A DNA stretch of 64,000 bases. It comes from Pedobacter sp. SYSU D00535. Lineage in GTDB: Bacteria; Bacteroidota; Bacteroidia; Sphingobacteriales; Sphingobacteriaceae. Under the pieces are notes generated by a model. That model saw nothing but the letters and a program-made list of their open reading frames with translations. It was not told the origin of the DNA and ran no database searches. Position 1 is the stretch's first letter. Every line of letters begins with the position of its first letter. A program made the translations under genes and the position numbers. This document shows, piece by piece, positions 18,326 through 26,300 of the stretch. The stretch covers positions 248,001 through 312,000 of the forward strand of contig NZ_JAFEWD010000003.1 in assembly GCF_017355855.1 (NCBI RefSeq). Direction: 5' to 3'.

Positions 18326-18652
18326 AGCAGATCTTTGATAGTGCTAATATCTTTAAAATCCTTGCTCTTTTACTGTTGCTAAAGCAGCAACTTTTCAACA
18401 TATCTTCCAATTCGGATTACGTTCAGTTCTCAAGTGCAGGCTCATTTGGGGCGGGGCGCTTCTAGGCACCCCGCTAGGTTAATCCGTAGGGGTCGTAACT
18501 GGGTATTTGCCAAATCCCCGTTCGGGCGGGAACTATGAAGAGTGGACGCTTAGCTGCCACCCTTGCTGTCTCATGTGTTTTTTGACACTTGTACTGTTCG
18601 ATTCAAAATGTTCTGCGAAAGACGTGTCGGCTGATACCCGACAACCTTCTTC
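18326..18652. other. Intergenic region without recognisable genes
   Basis: A GC-rich segment at ~18450-18530 contains short G/C blocks (GGGGCGGGGCG, CCCGTTCGGGCGGG) that can form hairpins, but no known RNA family or gene could be assigned. The open frames crossing it lack any protein-like composition. Confidence 0.4.
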
Positions 18653-19315
18653 TCAAATCTCCTTCGCCAGCTTCACAATCGCGTCTTTGCTCATTGCCTT
18701 TACGTTGTTTTCGTATCGATCTAGATAGTACCGACTAAACTTCCTGGTGGATTTCCATCTGTTTGCCACCGCTTCATTTTTGTCGAGCACCGTAATTTCG
18801 CCTTGTTTACTGATCTGGTTGTCGGTAAGAAGTTTGTACGAAAGCCTCAGATCGCTATACTCGGGACTAATACTTTCGGAAACGCTGGTTGCATAAGCCA
18901 GGAAAAGAAACAGGACATGTCCTTTGCTGGTATAGGTGAAGTTCGCCGGAGCGCTTTCAATTGTAATTTCAAGTTGCCGGCCCTTCAGGCTTTGCTCCAG
19001 CTGCAAAGTATCGGCATAAGCGCGTAAATAGGATTCCACCTTATTGGCCTGGTGCTTTTCTGCAAGGCTGCAGGAAATGGACTTTTCCCATTGCCAAAGA
19101 ATGATAGCTGGAATAAACTGCGACTTTTTATTCTTGGTGGATAGCTCGGTATCTACAATTTGCGGATTCTGCTTAATACTGAGATTGGCTGAATTGGCCG
19201 CTGGAATACCGGAACTGGTTTTGTAGCCTTCGCTAAGATATCGGTGATATCGTTTGGTACCAATACAGGACGAAAGCAGGAGAGCCAGTACGGCGAATGA
19301 AAGAAGAATTTTCAT
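18653..19315 (-). CDS. Putative lipoprotein, 220 aa
   Basis: The N-terminus is a lipoprotein signal with Cys17 in the lipobox LLSSC, so the protein is predicted to be lipidated and held in the cell envelope. The rest is soluble, with alternating strands (ITIESAPANFTYTSKGH, YSDLRLSYKLL) and a helical, Lys/Arg-rich C-terminus. I do not recognise a family. A possible homologue class is envelope lipoproteins with a YbjP/DUF-like alpha-beta fold; this is only a guess. It is monocistronic. Confidence 0.6.
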   Translation of the reverse strand: MKILLSFAVLALLLSSCIGTKRYHRYLSEGYKTSSGIPAANSANLSIKQNPQIVDTELSTKNKKSQFIPAIILWQWEKSISCSLAEKHQANKVESYLRAYADTLQLEQSLKGRQLEITIESAPANFTYTSKGHVLFLFLAYATSVSESISPEYSDLRLSYKLLTDNQISKQGEITVLDKNEAVANRWKSTRKFSRYYLDRYENNVKAMSKDAIVKLAKEI

Positions 19316-19690
19316 GATATAGGGTCAAGCAGGCACTAAAATAAAAAAAAGGTTTGTTTGTGCGATTTTCCTTCTTCCGGGGAGATAAATCAAGGCTGAA
19401 TTGGAATTGGGTTTTTCGTAACGGGCAAGACTAGTCAGAAACCTACCCACCTTCTTTTCACGCAGAATTTTAACGAATTGTGCGTCAAATTCCCCATTTT
19501 CTGCAATTTTCCTGATTATCAAATTGTTAATACCCCTTCAACACCCTTTGCCATTTTCATAAAGCTCGTTCTTCAGCTCTTTCGAAATTCTCAACGCGAC
19601 TAAAACAGCATTTTTGAAACTGTTAAAAATGCAAATTCAAGGTGACAAGGCTTGGTTTCATATTTAATTTTAAAGAAAAAAATTAAAACT

Positions 19691-19921
19691 ATGAGCACAA
19701 CAGTTACAAGACTCTTTTTCTACACAATGGACCTAATGACAATCAGCGGTAAAGGAGAAAAAGCATGCAGAAAAGTGCTGCAACAAATGCGCGAATTTTT
19801 CAAGCTCGCGCCACATCAGCAGCTTACAGTTTACCATGCCAGCGAATTCCTTGGCATTCCTGTTGAAAAGCTTTTTCCCTACCTGAAGTCTTACCCCTTT
19901 TTAGTCAGTCGAAAAACCTAG
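19691..19921 (+). CDS. Small hypothetical protein, 76 aa, possibly DNA-binding
   Basis: The start chosen is ATG 19691 (STTVTRLFFYTMDLM); an upstream ATG at 19652 adds a Lys-rich leader that looks like untranslated sequence. Most of the protein is helical: DLMTISGKGEKACRKVLQQM (~14-33) followed by HASEFLGIPVEKLFPYL (~50-66). The second block resembles an excisionase/MerR-type winged-helix recognition unit, so DNA binding is plausible, but no family is assigned. A good Rho-independent terminator follows. Such small genes often lie near mobile elements. Confidence 0.55.
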   Translation: MSTTVTRLFFYTMDLMTISGKGEKACRKVLQQMREFFKLAPHQQLTVYHASEFLGIPVEKLFPYLKSYPFLVSRKT

Positions 19922-19937
19922 GAAACACTTCAGTTCG

Positions 19938-19967
19938 AGCCTCGGAAATCCCGGGGCTTTTTTTTTT
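19938..19967 (+). terminator. Rho-independent terminator after the 76-aa gene
   Basis: AGCCTCGG (19938-19945) pairs with CCGGGGCT (19951-19958) with one T-G wobble around a short loop, and nine T follow. Between this and 20294 I see no gene; the region includes short GACGGA repeats only. Confidence 0.85.
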
Positions 19968-20293
19968 GAAAAAATCTGCTACCTACCATCACTCGCCTAT
20001 CTTCAAAACACCCTGCAAAGCTCCCTTCATCACCCACTCTTCCCCCGGCGGAGCTTGGACGGGCTTTGGACGGACCTCCGACGGAGGAATAAGTTCGGGC
20101 ATTAGCGCCTCTCCATATCAGTCCCGGTAATAAGCGGTCAAAATCGGTAAAATTCTCCCGATGTCGGTCGTTTGCAGTCGATATGCTACTCATTATTAGA
20201 ACTTTACAAAAACCGACTTTATGTTTGTTTCAAGCATTGCTTACCGGTAAATAGAGAATGCGAAACAGAGTATGAACATTAAATTTTAAATCA

Positions 20294-20848
20294 ATGGAAT
20301 CAGTAAACAACGACTTAGTACAGGGAGCAACAGGCCGCATCGGCAATATGCTCGTATTTCGCCAGAGAGGCGGCAAAACCTTCATCGCTAAACGACCCAG
20401 GAAAAAGGAAGTGCCAGACTCTGAAGGACAGGAATTGGTAAAAGAGAAATTCCGTATGGCAGTAGCTTACGCCAAAGCAGTTTGCAATGATCCTGCAAGA
20501 AAGGAAGTATATCAGGCAAAAGCCTCTCGCTATACGTCCGCCTACAACCTTGCGGTTAGCGACTTCTGCAAAGCGCCTGAGATCAAGAGCATTTATACAG
20601 AAGCTTACTCCGGAAAAACGGGAGATGAAATAAGTATGCGGGTAATGGATGATTTTCAGGTGGAGAGTGTCACTGTGCAATTAAAAGACGAAGCCGGTGC
20701 GCTGATTGAGCAGGGACCTGCTGCGCTTTCGGAAAGCATGAACGATTGGGTATATATCGCCAAAACCGATAACCCCGGTTACGCTACCGGGACCATTACT
20801 GTTATTGCTAAAGATATACCCGGCAATACCACAGTTAAGGAAGTCTAG
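20294..20848 (+). CDS. Hypothetical protein, 184 aa (DUF6266-like N-terminus)
   Basis: The N-terminus (VQGATGRIGNMLVFRQRGGK, residues ~9-28) resembles the opening of Bacteroidota DUF6266-type proteins, which begin with a Gly-rich GxxGKVG pattern. Residues ~30-110 are a basic helical region with many Lys and Tyr, and 110-184 form a strand-rich domain (VESVTVQLKDEAGALIEQGP). No signal peptide is present. Function is unknown. It is monocistronic, with 350 bp of non-coding sequence in front and a strong terminator behind. Confidence 0.6.
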   Translation: MESVNNDLVQGATGRIGNMLVFRQRGGKTFIAKRPRKKEVPDSEGQELVKEKFRMAVAYAKAVCNDPARKEVYQAKASRYTSAYNLAVSDFCKAPEIKSIYTEAYSGKTGDEISMRVMDDFQVESVTVQLKDEAGALIEQGPAALSESMNDWVYIAKTDNPGYATGTITVIAKDIPGNTTVKEV

Positions 20849-20858
20849 GCGTTTTTCT

Positions 20859-20885
20859 AAGAAGGGGGCGGAAGGCCCCCTTCTT
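20859..20885 (+). terminator. Strong hairpin terminator after the DUF6266-like gene
   Basis: AAGAAGGGGGC (20859-20869) pairs perfectly with GCCCCCTTCTT (20875-20885) around GGAAG. It sits 10 bp after the stop codon. Flanking A and T runs allow it to act in both directions. Confidence 0.85.
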
Positions 20886-20902
20886 AATTCGTACCTATAT
20901 AA

Positions 20903-21248
20903 TTACGGCAAAACTTCAATTCGGCTTAGCGCCTCGCTAAGAACAGGAATAACAAACTGCAACTTGCTCTGGTAAGTCTTAGCGGGAGGTTCAGATTGGG
21001 AAGAGGATTGGCCTGCTGCAAGGTAGAGCCCTCTGGGAGAGACTGTGCTGAGACATAGATAAATCAAGGATCTTCCGAGATCGTTTTTTTTTGCACTCCA
21101 TGCAAGCCTCCGCAAATAAGTCGCTGCAGCTGAAAAGCGAGTCCACTTCCATTACGGCATCGTTTGCGGGATCGATTGCGTAGAATTTTCCCAACAACTT
21201 CCTCATATCGAAGTTATTAATGCGTAGTCTTTTTACAGATTGCGACAC
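20903..21248 (-). pseudogene. Small hypothetical gene split at an A9 tract
   Basis: An ATG at 21248 opens a frame (SVKRLRINNFDMRKLLGKFY) that reads through a run of nine A (T 21084-21092 on the plus strand) and then ends in low-quality sequence at 20991. With eight A the frame would continue as CKKNDLGRSLIYLCLSTV to the stop at 20903, giving ~114 residues. The second frame has the better protein-like composition. Either a one-base insertion in the homopolymer has disabled the gene, transcriptional slippage restores it, or the run was miscounted. The family is not recognised. Confidence 0.5.
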
Positions 21249-21518
21249 AACAAGCGCTCGGCTAACTAACCAATTTTATAACCAGAGATATGAAATCGCT
21301 ATCGGAATCTGCGGCAATTTTGCGTGCTTCTGTGAATCAGTATTCTGCACTTAGGCCCAATGTTTCTGAAGGAAAAGCGTCGCCGGTACGACTCCTTCCA
21401 TTGTACCCACCGGATCCTTCCGAGCCGGGCATCCACATGTCTCAATGACCCCTTGCTAACTAATTATTCTTCATACGTTTCTCAGCAATTCCAATTGTAA
21501 ACATTTAAACTAAAAAAA

Positions 21519-22541
21519 ATGAAACGAAGAAAATCCATCTCACTACATGCCTTAGTAATTCTACTTTCGATTGTCTTTTTCAGCTGCTCCAAAAGTGAGC
21601 AGGTGGCTGAAGCGGACGAGGCTTCTATCAGTTCGAAACTTGCCTCAGGATCTGTTTCTGCCTTTACAGTAGCTACCGCCGACGGTTTCGCTACAGGTAC
21701 TACAGGTGGTGCGGGGGGCACATCCACTACTGTTAGCACGGCTGCTGCTTTTAAATCCGCCGCTGAATCAAGCACAGCACAGATCATAACCGTATCGGGC
21801 AACATTGATCTCGGAAGCACCAGCGTGCTGATCAATTCAAACAAAACCATTATCGGTGCAACTGCAACTGCCGGAATTAAGGGCAACCTGAGGGTCAGTG
21901 GCAAAACTAATGTCATCATCCAGAACCTCAACATTACGAATCCTTCGGGAGTGGGAACCGGAGATGGTCTTGAGATATCCGGAAGTACCAAAGTTTTTGT
22001 GACGAAATGTACTTTCACCGACTGTGCCGACGGGATGCTGGATGTGGTAAGAGCGTCAGACAACGTCACAGTATCCTGGTGCCGGTTCCGCTATGTTAGT
22101 CAGACAAGCCACAAATTCTGTAACCTGATTGGTAACAGCGATTCAGCAACAGGCGACAGAGGCAAACTGCGCGTAACGATGCACCATAATTGGTACGATG
22201 TGGGCGTGGTAGAGCGTCAGCCTCGTGTGCGCTTCGGAAAGGTGCACTGCTACAACAACTTCTATGGTTCTAACTCAGACAACTACACGGTAGGAGTAGG
22301 ATACGAAGCGGATATATTTTTGGAAAGCAACTATTTCGAAAATCAGGGACGCCCATGGGCTGACTACAGCAATGGATCAACTTATCGTATAAAATGGAAC
22401 AGCGGCAATACCTTTGTTAACTCACCAGTTCCTACCTGGGCGCCAAACTCTTCCACTACCTTCAGTATTCCTTATTCTTATACCCTTGATGCCGGCTCCA
22501 ACGTGAAAACAATCGTTACTGGCGGTGCAGGAAATAAGTAG
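21519..22541 (+). CDS. Pectate lyase family 1 lipoprotein
   Basis: The protein (340 aa) has a lipoprotein signal with Cys23 (VFFSCSKS), then ~25 low-complexity Ala/Ser/Glu residues, then a right-handed parallel beta-helix of the PL1/Amb_all type. Characteristic segments are NKTIIGATATAGIKG, VIIQNLNITNP, MHHNWYDVGVVERQPRVRFG (with the RxPxxR motif whose Arg is the likely catalytic base) and VHCYNNFYG. It cleaves polygalacturonate by beta-elimination, usually with Ca2+, on the cell surface or in the periplasm. A terminator follows. With the GH43 arabinanase 680 bp on, it belongs to a pectin-use group. Confidence 0.92.
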   Translation: MKRRKSISLHALVILLSIVFFSCSKSEQVAEADEASISSKLASGSVSAFTVATADGFATGTTGGAGGTSTTVSTAAAFKSAAESSTAQIITVSGNIDLGSTSVLINSNKTIIGATATAGIKGNLRVSGKTNVIIQNLNITNPSGVGTGDGLEISGSTKVFVTKCTFTDCADGMLDVVRASDNVTVSWCRFRYVSQTSHKFCNLIGNSDSATGDRGKLRVTMHHNWYDVGVVERQPRVRFGKVHCYNNFYGSNSDNYTVGVGYEADIFLESNYFENQGRPWADYSNGSTYRIKWNSGNTFVNSPVPTWAPNSSTTFSIPYSYTLDAGSNVKTIVTGGAGNK

Positions 22542-22627
22542 ATTTAAGTGGGAATAATTAGGCAAATAGCTTGCAGTAACGCTCTCAAATAGCGGAAAAA
22601 CTAGCTGAGAAACCTCTATTTTTCTTT

Positions 22628-22659
22628 AAGAGGCTGGATCGTTGAGATTCCAGCCTCTT
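22628..22659 (+). terminator. Hairpin terminator after pectate lyase
   Basis: AAGAGGCTGGA (22628-22638) pairs with TCCAGCCTCTT (22649-22659) around a 10-nt loop. It lies 87 bp after the stop codon of the pectate lyase gene. Confidence 0.8.
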
Positions 22660-22903
22660 CTTGTATCCGGGCAAAATATTCAGCGAAGAATCGGTTTTTG
22701 TAAAGAGCAAGACGTCCATAGACGCTTTATGTAAGGTAGTACCCCTGTTTTTGTTAAAAAAGCGAAGAAGTTATGTGAGTTTTGTCTCTCGGAAGCTCGG
22801 AGGGGATTAGCGTTGTGCAGCAAGGTGTGTACTAAGGTTGTAGCGAGACGCTACAACCAGTTGGAGTGATAGGTATCGAATAATTAGCACAGTGTTGAGC
22901 AAT

Positions 22904-22943
22904 GCTGTCCTCCGCTGGCGGAGGTGCCGATAGGCGGAGGTGG
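22904..22943. repeat. Single copy of the CCTCCGCTGGCGGAGG palindromic repeat
   Basis: GCTGTCCTCCGCTGGCGGAG begins the copy, and GGCGGAGGTGG ends it. The same element occurs many times at 55.9-57.5 kb. The surrounding gap (22660-23221) holds no gene. Just before the GH43 start (23150-23210) there are three loose direct repeats of ATCAATACCA type in an A-rich leader. Confidence 0.85.
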
Positions 22944-23221
22944 ATACTTTCGGTATTACTCTCATCAGTATTGTCGGGTAGTAAAGCGGAACCCTTGTTA
23001 GCCTACCATACAAGTACTCACCCTATCAGAACAATGCTTAAGTGTTTCTTACTGAGGCGATTTATTGAAAAAAAACCATAAAAACTTTTGGTAAAAAAGG
23101 GCTCGAGCTGTCTAATGTATTTAAACCTGTGAAAGTTTATTTAAAAAAACCAACTAACCAATACCGAACTAAATCAATACCAGCTAATCAATACCAATTA
23201 ACCAGTTATTAACTTAAAATT

Positions 23222-24193
23222 ATGAAAAAACTATTCAAAACCTTCGCATTTCTGGGACTGCTGTCGGCCGTTTCATGTTCTAAAAACGACAACATTTCAA
23301 AAGACGCTGCGCAGGTAAATGAAGCCTCAGCTGCTCATTGGGGCCTCTCAGGCAATACCGTTACTCATGACCCTACTCTTATACAAGCAGGGTCAACCTG
23401 GTGGTCTTTTTCAACAGGACAAGGCATCGGGGTGAAATATTCATCTGATGGCCGAAACTGGACTCAGGGAGTTCAACGATTCCCGAGCGCACTCTCGTGG
23501 TGGAAGACATATGCTCCTAATATGACCACCAATGATATCTGGGCACCGGATATTATTTATCGCAACGGCAGATACTGGCTGTATTATTCGGTATCTTCCT
23601 TTGGTTCTAAAAATTCTGCCATCGGTCTTACTTCTTGCACAAGTATTCAAAACGGCGACTGGCGCGACGATGGCCTGGTGATTTCATCAGGATCAAATAC
23701 AGCTTACAACGCAATCGATCCCGACGTATTTGTGAATTCAGACGGAAGAGTTTGGATGACCTTCGGATCATTTTTCGATGGAATCCAAATTGTTGAATTG
23801 AATGGTACGACCATGAAACCTACTGGCTCAGTACGGGCTATAGCCAGAAGAAGCGGAGGAATTGAGGCTCCCTGTATCGTAAAGAATGGAAGCTATTATT
23901 ATTTGTTTGTGTCCATTGACCGTTGCTGCCAGGGTACCAGCAGTACCTACAAGATCGCGTACGGACGATCAACCAGTATTACCGGCCCTTATACCGATAG
24001 AAATGGCGGTTCTATGCTAAATGGCGCAGCTACCGTGTTAGACGCCGGGAATACACAGTGGAGAGGACCAGGTGGACAGGATGTTTACAGAAATAATATC
24101 ATGATACGTCATGCCTACGACGCGAATGATAATGGCACGCCGAAGATGCTGATAAGCGACCTATACTTTTCCGGTGGCTGGCCAACGTATTAA
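23222..24193 (+). CDS. GH43 arabinan endo-1,5-alpha-L-arabinanase lipoprotein
   Basis: A lipoprotein signal with Cys19 (SAVSCSK) is followed by a compact five-bladed GH43 propeller (323 aa in all, the usual length for endo-arabinanases). Asp50 (THDPT) is the base, Asp166 (AIDPDVF) tunes pKa, and Glu215 (GGIEAPC) is the acid. NDIWAPDIIYRNGRYWLYYS, FGSFFDGIQ and TQWRGPGGQDVY are hallmarks of the AbnA-type subfamily. It cuts alpha-1,5-arabinan, the side chain of rhamnogalacturonan I. A terminator follows directly. It lies 680 bp behind the pectate lyase and is likely part of the same response, though separately promoted. Confidence 0.92.
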   Translation: MKKLFKTFAFLGLLSAVSCSKNDNISKDAAQVNEASAAHWGLSGNTVTHDPTLIQAGSTWWSFSTGQGIGVKYSSDGRNWTQGVQRFPSALSWWKTYAPNMTTNDIWAPDIIYRNGRYWLYYSVSSFGSKNSAIGLTSCTSIQNGDWRDDGLVISSGSNTAYNAIDPDVFVNSDGRVWMTFGSFFDGIQIVELNGTTMKPTGSVRAIARRSGGIEAPCIVKNGSYYYLFVSIDRCCQGTSSTYKIAYGRSTSITGPYTDRNGGSMLNGAATVLDAGNTQWRGPGGQDVYRNNIMIRHAYDANDNGTPKMLISDLYFSGGWPTY

Positions 24194-24223
24194 TTAACAA
24201 ACTTTGATGCTGGTATTGTCATT

Positions 24224-24247
24224 AACCTCCCTTCGGGGAGGTTTTTG
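24224..24247 (+). terminator. Rho-independent terminator after the arabinanase gene
   Basis: AACCTCCC (24224-24231) pairs with GGGGAGGTT (24236-24244) around TTCG-type loop bases, followed by a T run. It argues that the next gene (start 24264) has its own promoter or relies on readthrough. Confidence 0.85.
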
Positions 24248-24263
24248 CCTATTTTCGATTGAA

Positions 24264-25061
24264 ATGAAAGTGCTTTCCCTGATCGTTTTTGTCCTTTTTA
24301 GCTGTAGAATACATAGCTATGCTCAACAGGGGGCGCAAAATACGATGAGCCTTTATGTTCGAACCGGCTTTATACAGCAAACAACACACGACCAGCTCTT
24401 AAACTATCATAACTATGCAGGAAATGCAGTGCCTATCAATCTGTATGCTTGGTATGTCAAAAGCAAAAATTTTATCACACTAAACCTGCACTACCAGGCC
24501 GCGAGATTGGAACCTGTCGATCTGACGGATAATTACTATGCCTATAACTACATTCAACATCGGGACACAGAACTTGCACTTGAATACTTTCGTGAAATAG
24601 CGAGGCCGGGGAATTATCTACAGGCCTATATTGGCATTCAGAGCAGTTCTCATCTTACCCTGCAAAGGCAAGATTATAAAAGCTTGCTGTATGGCGACTC
24701 TGATGAGTTTCGGAAATCCTATGCTATTTCTGCTCTTAGCTTTTCTCCTGCTTTATTGATCAATTTAAGCCTGCAAAAAAATGATCTGACTTTCAAAGCC
24801 GGGCACTCGCTCTTGCATTATGCAGCGCGCCCCGACGAGAACTATGTGAAACAAACCGGTTTGGACAGTAAAATGAATTGGAAGGTGTATGGTCTTAAAG
24901 AATACAAAAACACCTTTTTTGCAGCTGTTTACAAGTATGAAATTTCACGCGGCTTTGGAGTGATGGCGGAGTATGCCGCAACCTATCGCCGATACTCGGC
25001 TGATAGCGAGTATAAATATCTGCGATTTTCGTATCTGGTAGGAGTAGGTAAAACATTCTAG
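24264..25061 (+). CDS. Exported hypothetical protein, 265 aa, probably outer-membrane beta-strand rich
   Basis: I chose ATG 24264 because it begins a clear signal peptide (MKVLSLIVFVLFSC... SYAQ); the longer frame from 24204 would translate the terminator of the previous gene. The mature part has many alternating aromatic/polar strands (INLYAWYVKSKNFITLNLHY, LRFSYLVGVGKTF at the end with terminal Phe), as in outer-membrane barrels. A family is not recognised. The S41 peptidase gene starts 2 bp after its stop, so both are one operon. Confidence 0.6.
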   Translation: MKVLSLIVFVLFSCRIHSYAQQGAQNTMSLYVRTGFIQQTTHDQLLNYHNYAGNAVPINLYAWYVKSKNFITLNLHYQAARLEPVDLTDNYYAYNYIQHRDTELALEYFREIARPGNYLQAYIGIQSSSHLTLQRQDYKSLLYGDSDEFRKSYAISALSFSPALLINLSLQKNDLTFKAGHSLLHYAARPDENYVKQTGLDSKMNWKVYGLKEYKNTFFAAVYKYEISRGFGVMAEYAATYRRYSADSEYKYLRFSYLVGVGKTF

Positions 25062-25063
25062 CG

Positions 25064-26074
25064 ATGAAGAGCAACTTTTACTTGGTTATTTTAGTGGTAT
25101 TCATTGCCGGCTGTAAAAAGGATCTGTTTGAGAACAGGGGCGATGATGCGGAATATATTTTCGATACCTACTGGAAAGAAGTAGACAGACACTATTCATT
25201 CTTCGGGCAAAACAAGCTGAATTGGGATTCGGTGTATTCAGCCTACAGGGGCAGGATCAAGCCGGGATTGTCTAAAGACAGCTTGTTCAAATTACTTGCC
25301 CAAACTACCAACCTGCTGCAAGATGCGCACACCAATATATTCACTCACAAAGGAATAGGGGGTAATACCGAATACTTTGAGAAATATCAGGTAAATCAGA
25401 TCGCTCCCGGGAGTGAACCCTATTTTGAATACTATTATCCTGGTCGGATATTTGACTACGGCAAACTGAAGAACTCCAATATCGGCTACATTAGAATCAA
25501 AACCTTTGAGGGAGATAAGCATCGGTTCGAAGAAATCGATTCTGTCCTTCATCTTTTAGATCAGACCCGGGCGCTGATTATAGACGTGCGATCAAATTTC
25601 GGTGGTAAAATTTCGAACAGTAAAATCATTGCAAGCCGACTTGCAGACTCAAAGCGCTATGCCGGTAAGTACAGAGTCCGGAACGGGCCAGCGCATAACG
25701 ATTTTAGTGACTGGATCGATGTCTTCGTGTCTCCGGATGAGAACGGGTTTCATATGAATAAACCTGTTGCAATCCTCACCAACAGACATACTTATAGCGC
25801 TACCGAATGGTTTGTGCTACAAGCTGATGTATTGCCTAATGTAACGCTGGTGGGCGATACTACAGGTGGCGGTAGTGCAATACCATTAGTAAGGGAGTTG
25901 CCAAATGGATGGCTGCTTCGGGTATCGAATTCACAACTCATGCTGCCTTCCGGGCGTGACTTTCAAAACACCGGACTATATCCTGATATTCCAGTGAAGA
26001 ATACCCCCGCGGATGCAGAAGCTGGGATTGATCGGATATTGGAAAAGGCGGCAGTTCACCTGCTTTCGCCTTAA
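25064..26074 (+). CDS. S41 family peptidase (C-terminal-processing-like) lipoprotein
   Basis: Cys17 in the lipobox FIAGC predicts lipidation. After a helical N-terminal cap (~30-90, LLAQTTNLLQDAHTNIFTH), the tail-specific protease core runs ~135-325. IGYIRIKTFEG, ALIIDVRSNFGG, and the nucleophile Ser245 in TYSATEWF are seen, then LVGDTTGGGSAIP and the closing TGLYPDIPV. A PDZ domain is not obvious between them. It degrades or trims peptides in the periplasm or at the cell surface. It is translated with the preceding exported protein (2-bp gap), which may be its partner or substrate. Confidence 0.88.
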   Translation: MKSNFYLVILVVFIAGCKKDLFENRGDDAEYIFDTYWKEVDRHYSFFGQNKLNWDSVYSAYRGRIKPGLSKDSLFKLLAQTTNLLQDAHTNIFTHKGIGGNTEYFEKYQVNQIAPGSEPYFEYYYPGRIFDYGKLKNSNIGYIRIKTFEGDKHRFEEIDSVLHLLDQTRALIIDVRSNFGGKISNSKIIASRLADSKRYAGKYRVRNGPAHNDFSDWIDVFVSPDENGFHMNKPVAILTNRHTYSATEWFVLQADVLPNVTLVGDTTGGGSAIPLVRELPNGWLLRVSNSQLMLPSGRDFQNTGLYPDIPVKNTPADAEAGIDRILEKAAVHLLSP

Positions 26075-26199
26075 GCAGGATCGCGCTGCCTGATCTTCGC
26101 CTCGCTAAGACTTACTACAAGGAGGCACAAGTACCGCCCGCGCTGGCAGCGCTTCACACTTGCGCCAAAGTCGCGCAGAAGAGACAGTAGAAAAAATAC

Positions 26200-26229
26200 G
26201 AATCAGGCCGACAGAAGTCGGCCTGATTT
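26200..26229. terminator. Bidirectional hairpin between convergent genes
   Basis: AATCAGGCCGAC (26201-26212) pairs with GTCGGCCTGATT (26217-26228). A-rich sequence before it and T residues after it let it end both the S41 operon and the convergent lipoprotein gene. Confidence 0.8.
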
Positions 26230-26300
26230 AGAATCTGCTGTAAAAACAATAGCGGTTCCAGGTTTTCAGCTCGATATGCCTTAGTTACTCGCGGTCCTCT

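Noticed and set aside
18507-18728. 73-codon frame between the zinc-ribbon-like gene and the lipoprotein gene
   Set aside because: It enters the lipoprotein gene antisense and has no conserved features.
19930-20193. 87-codon minus-strand frame between the 76-aa gene and the DUF6266-like gene
   Set aside because: It runs over the terminator and short GACGGA repeats; composition is Arg/Ser/Gly-rich with no homology that I recognise.
22807-23013. 68-codon minus-strand frame before the arabinanase
   Set aside because: It spans the palindromic repeat at 22904 and looks like non-coding DNA.
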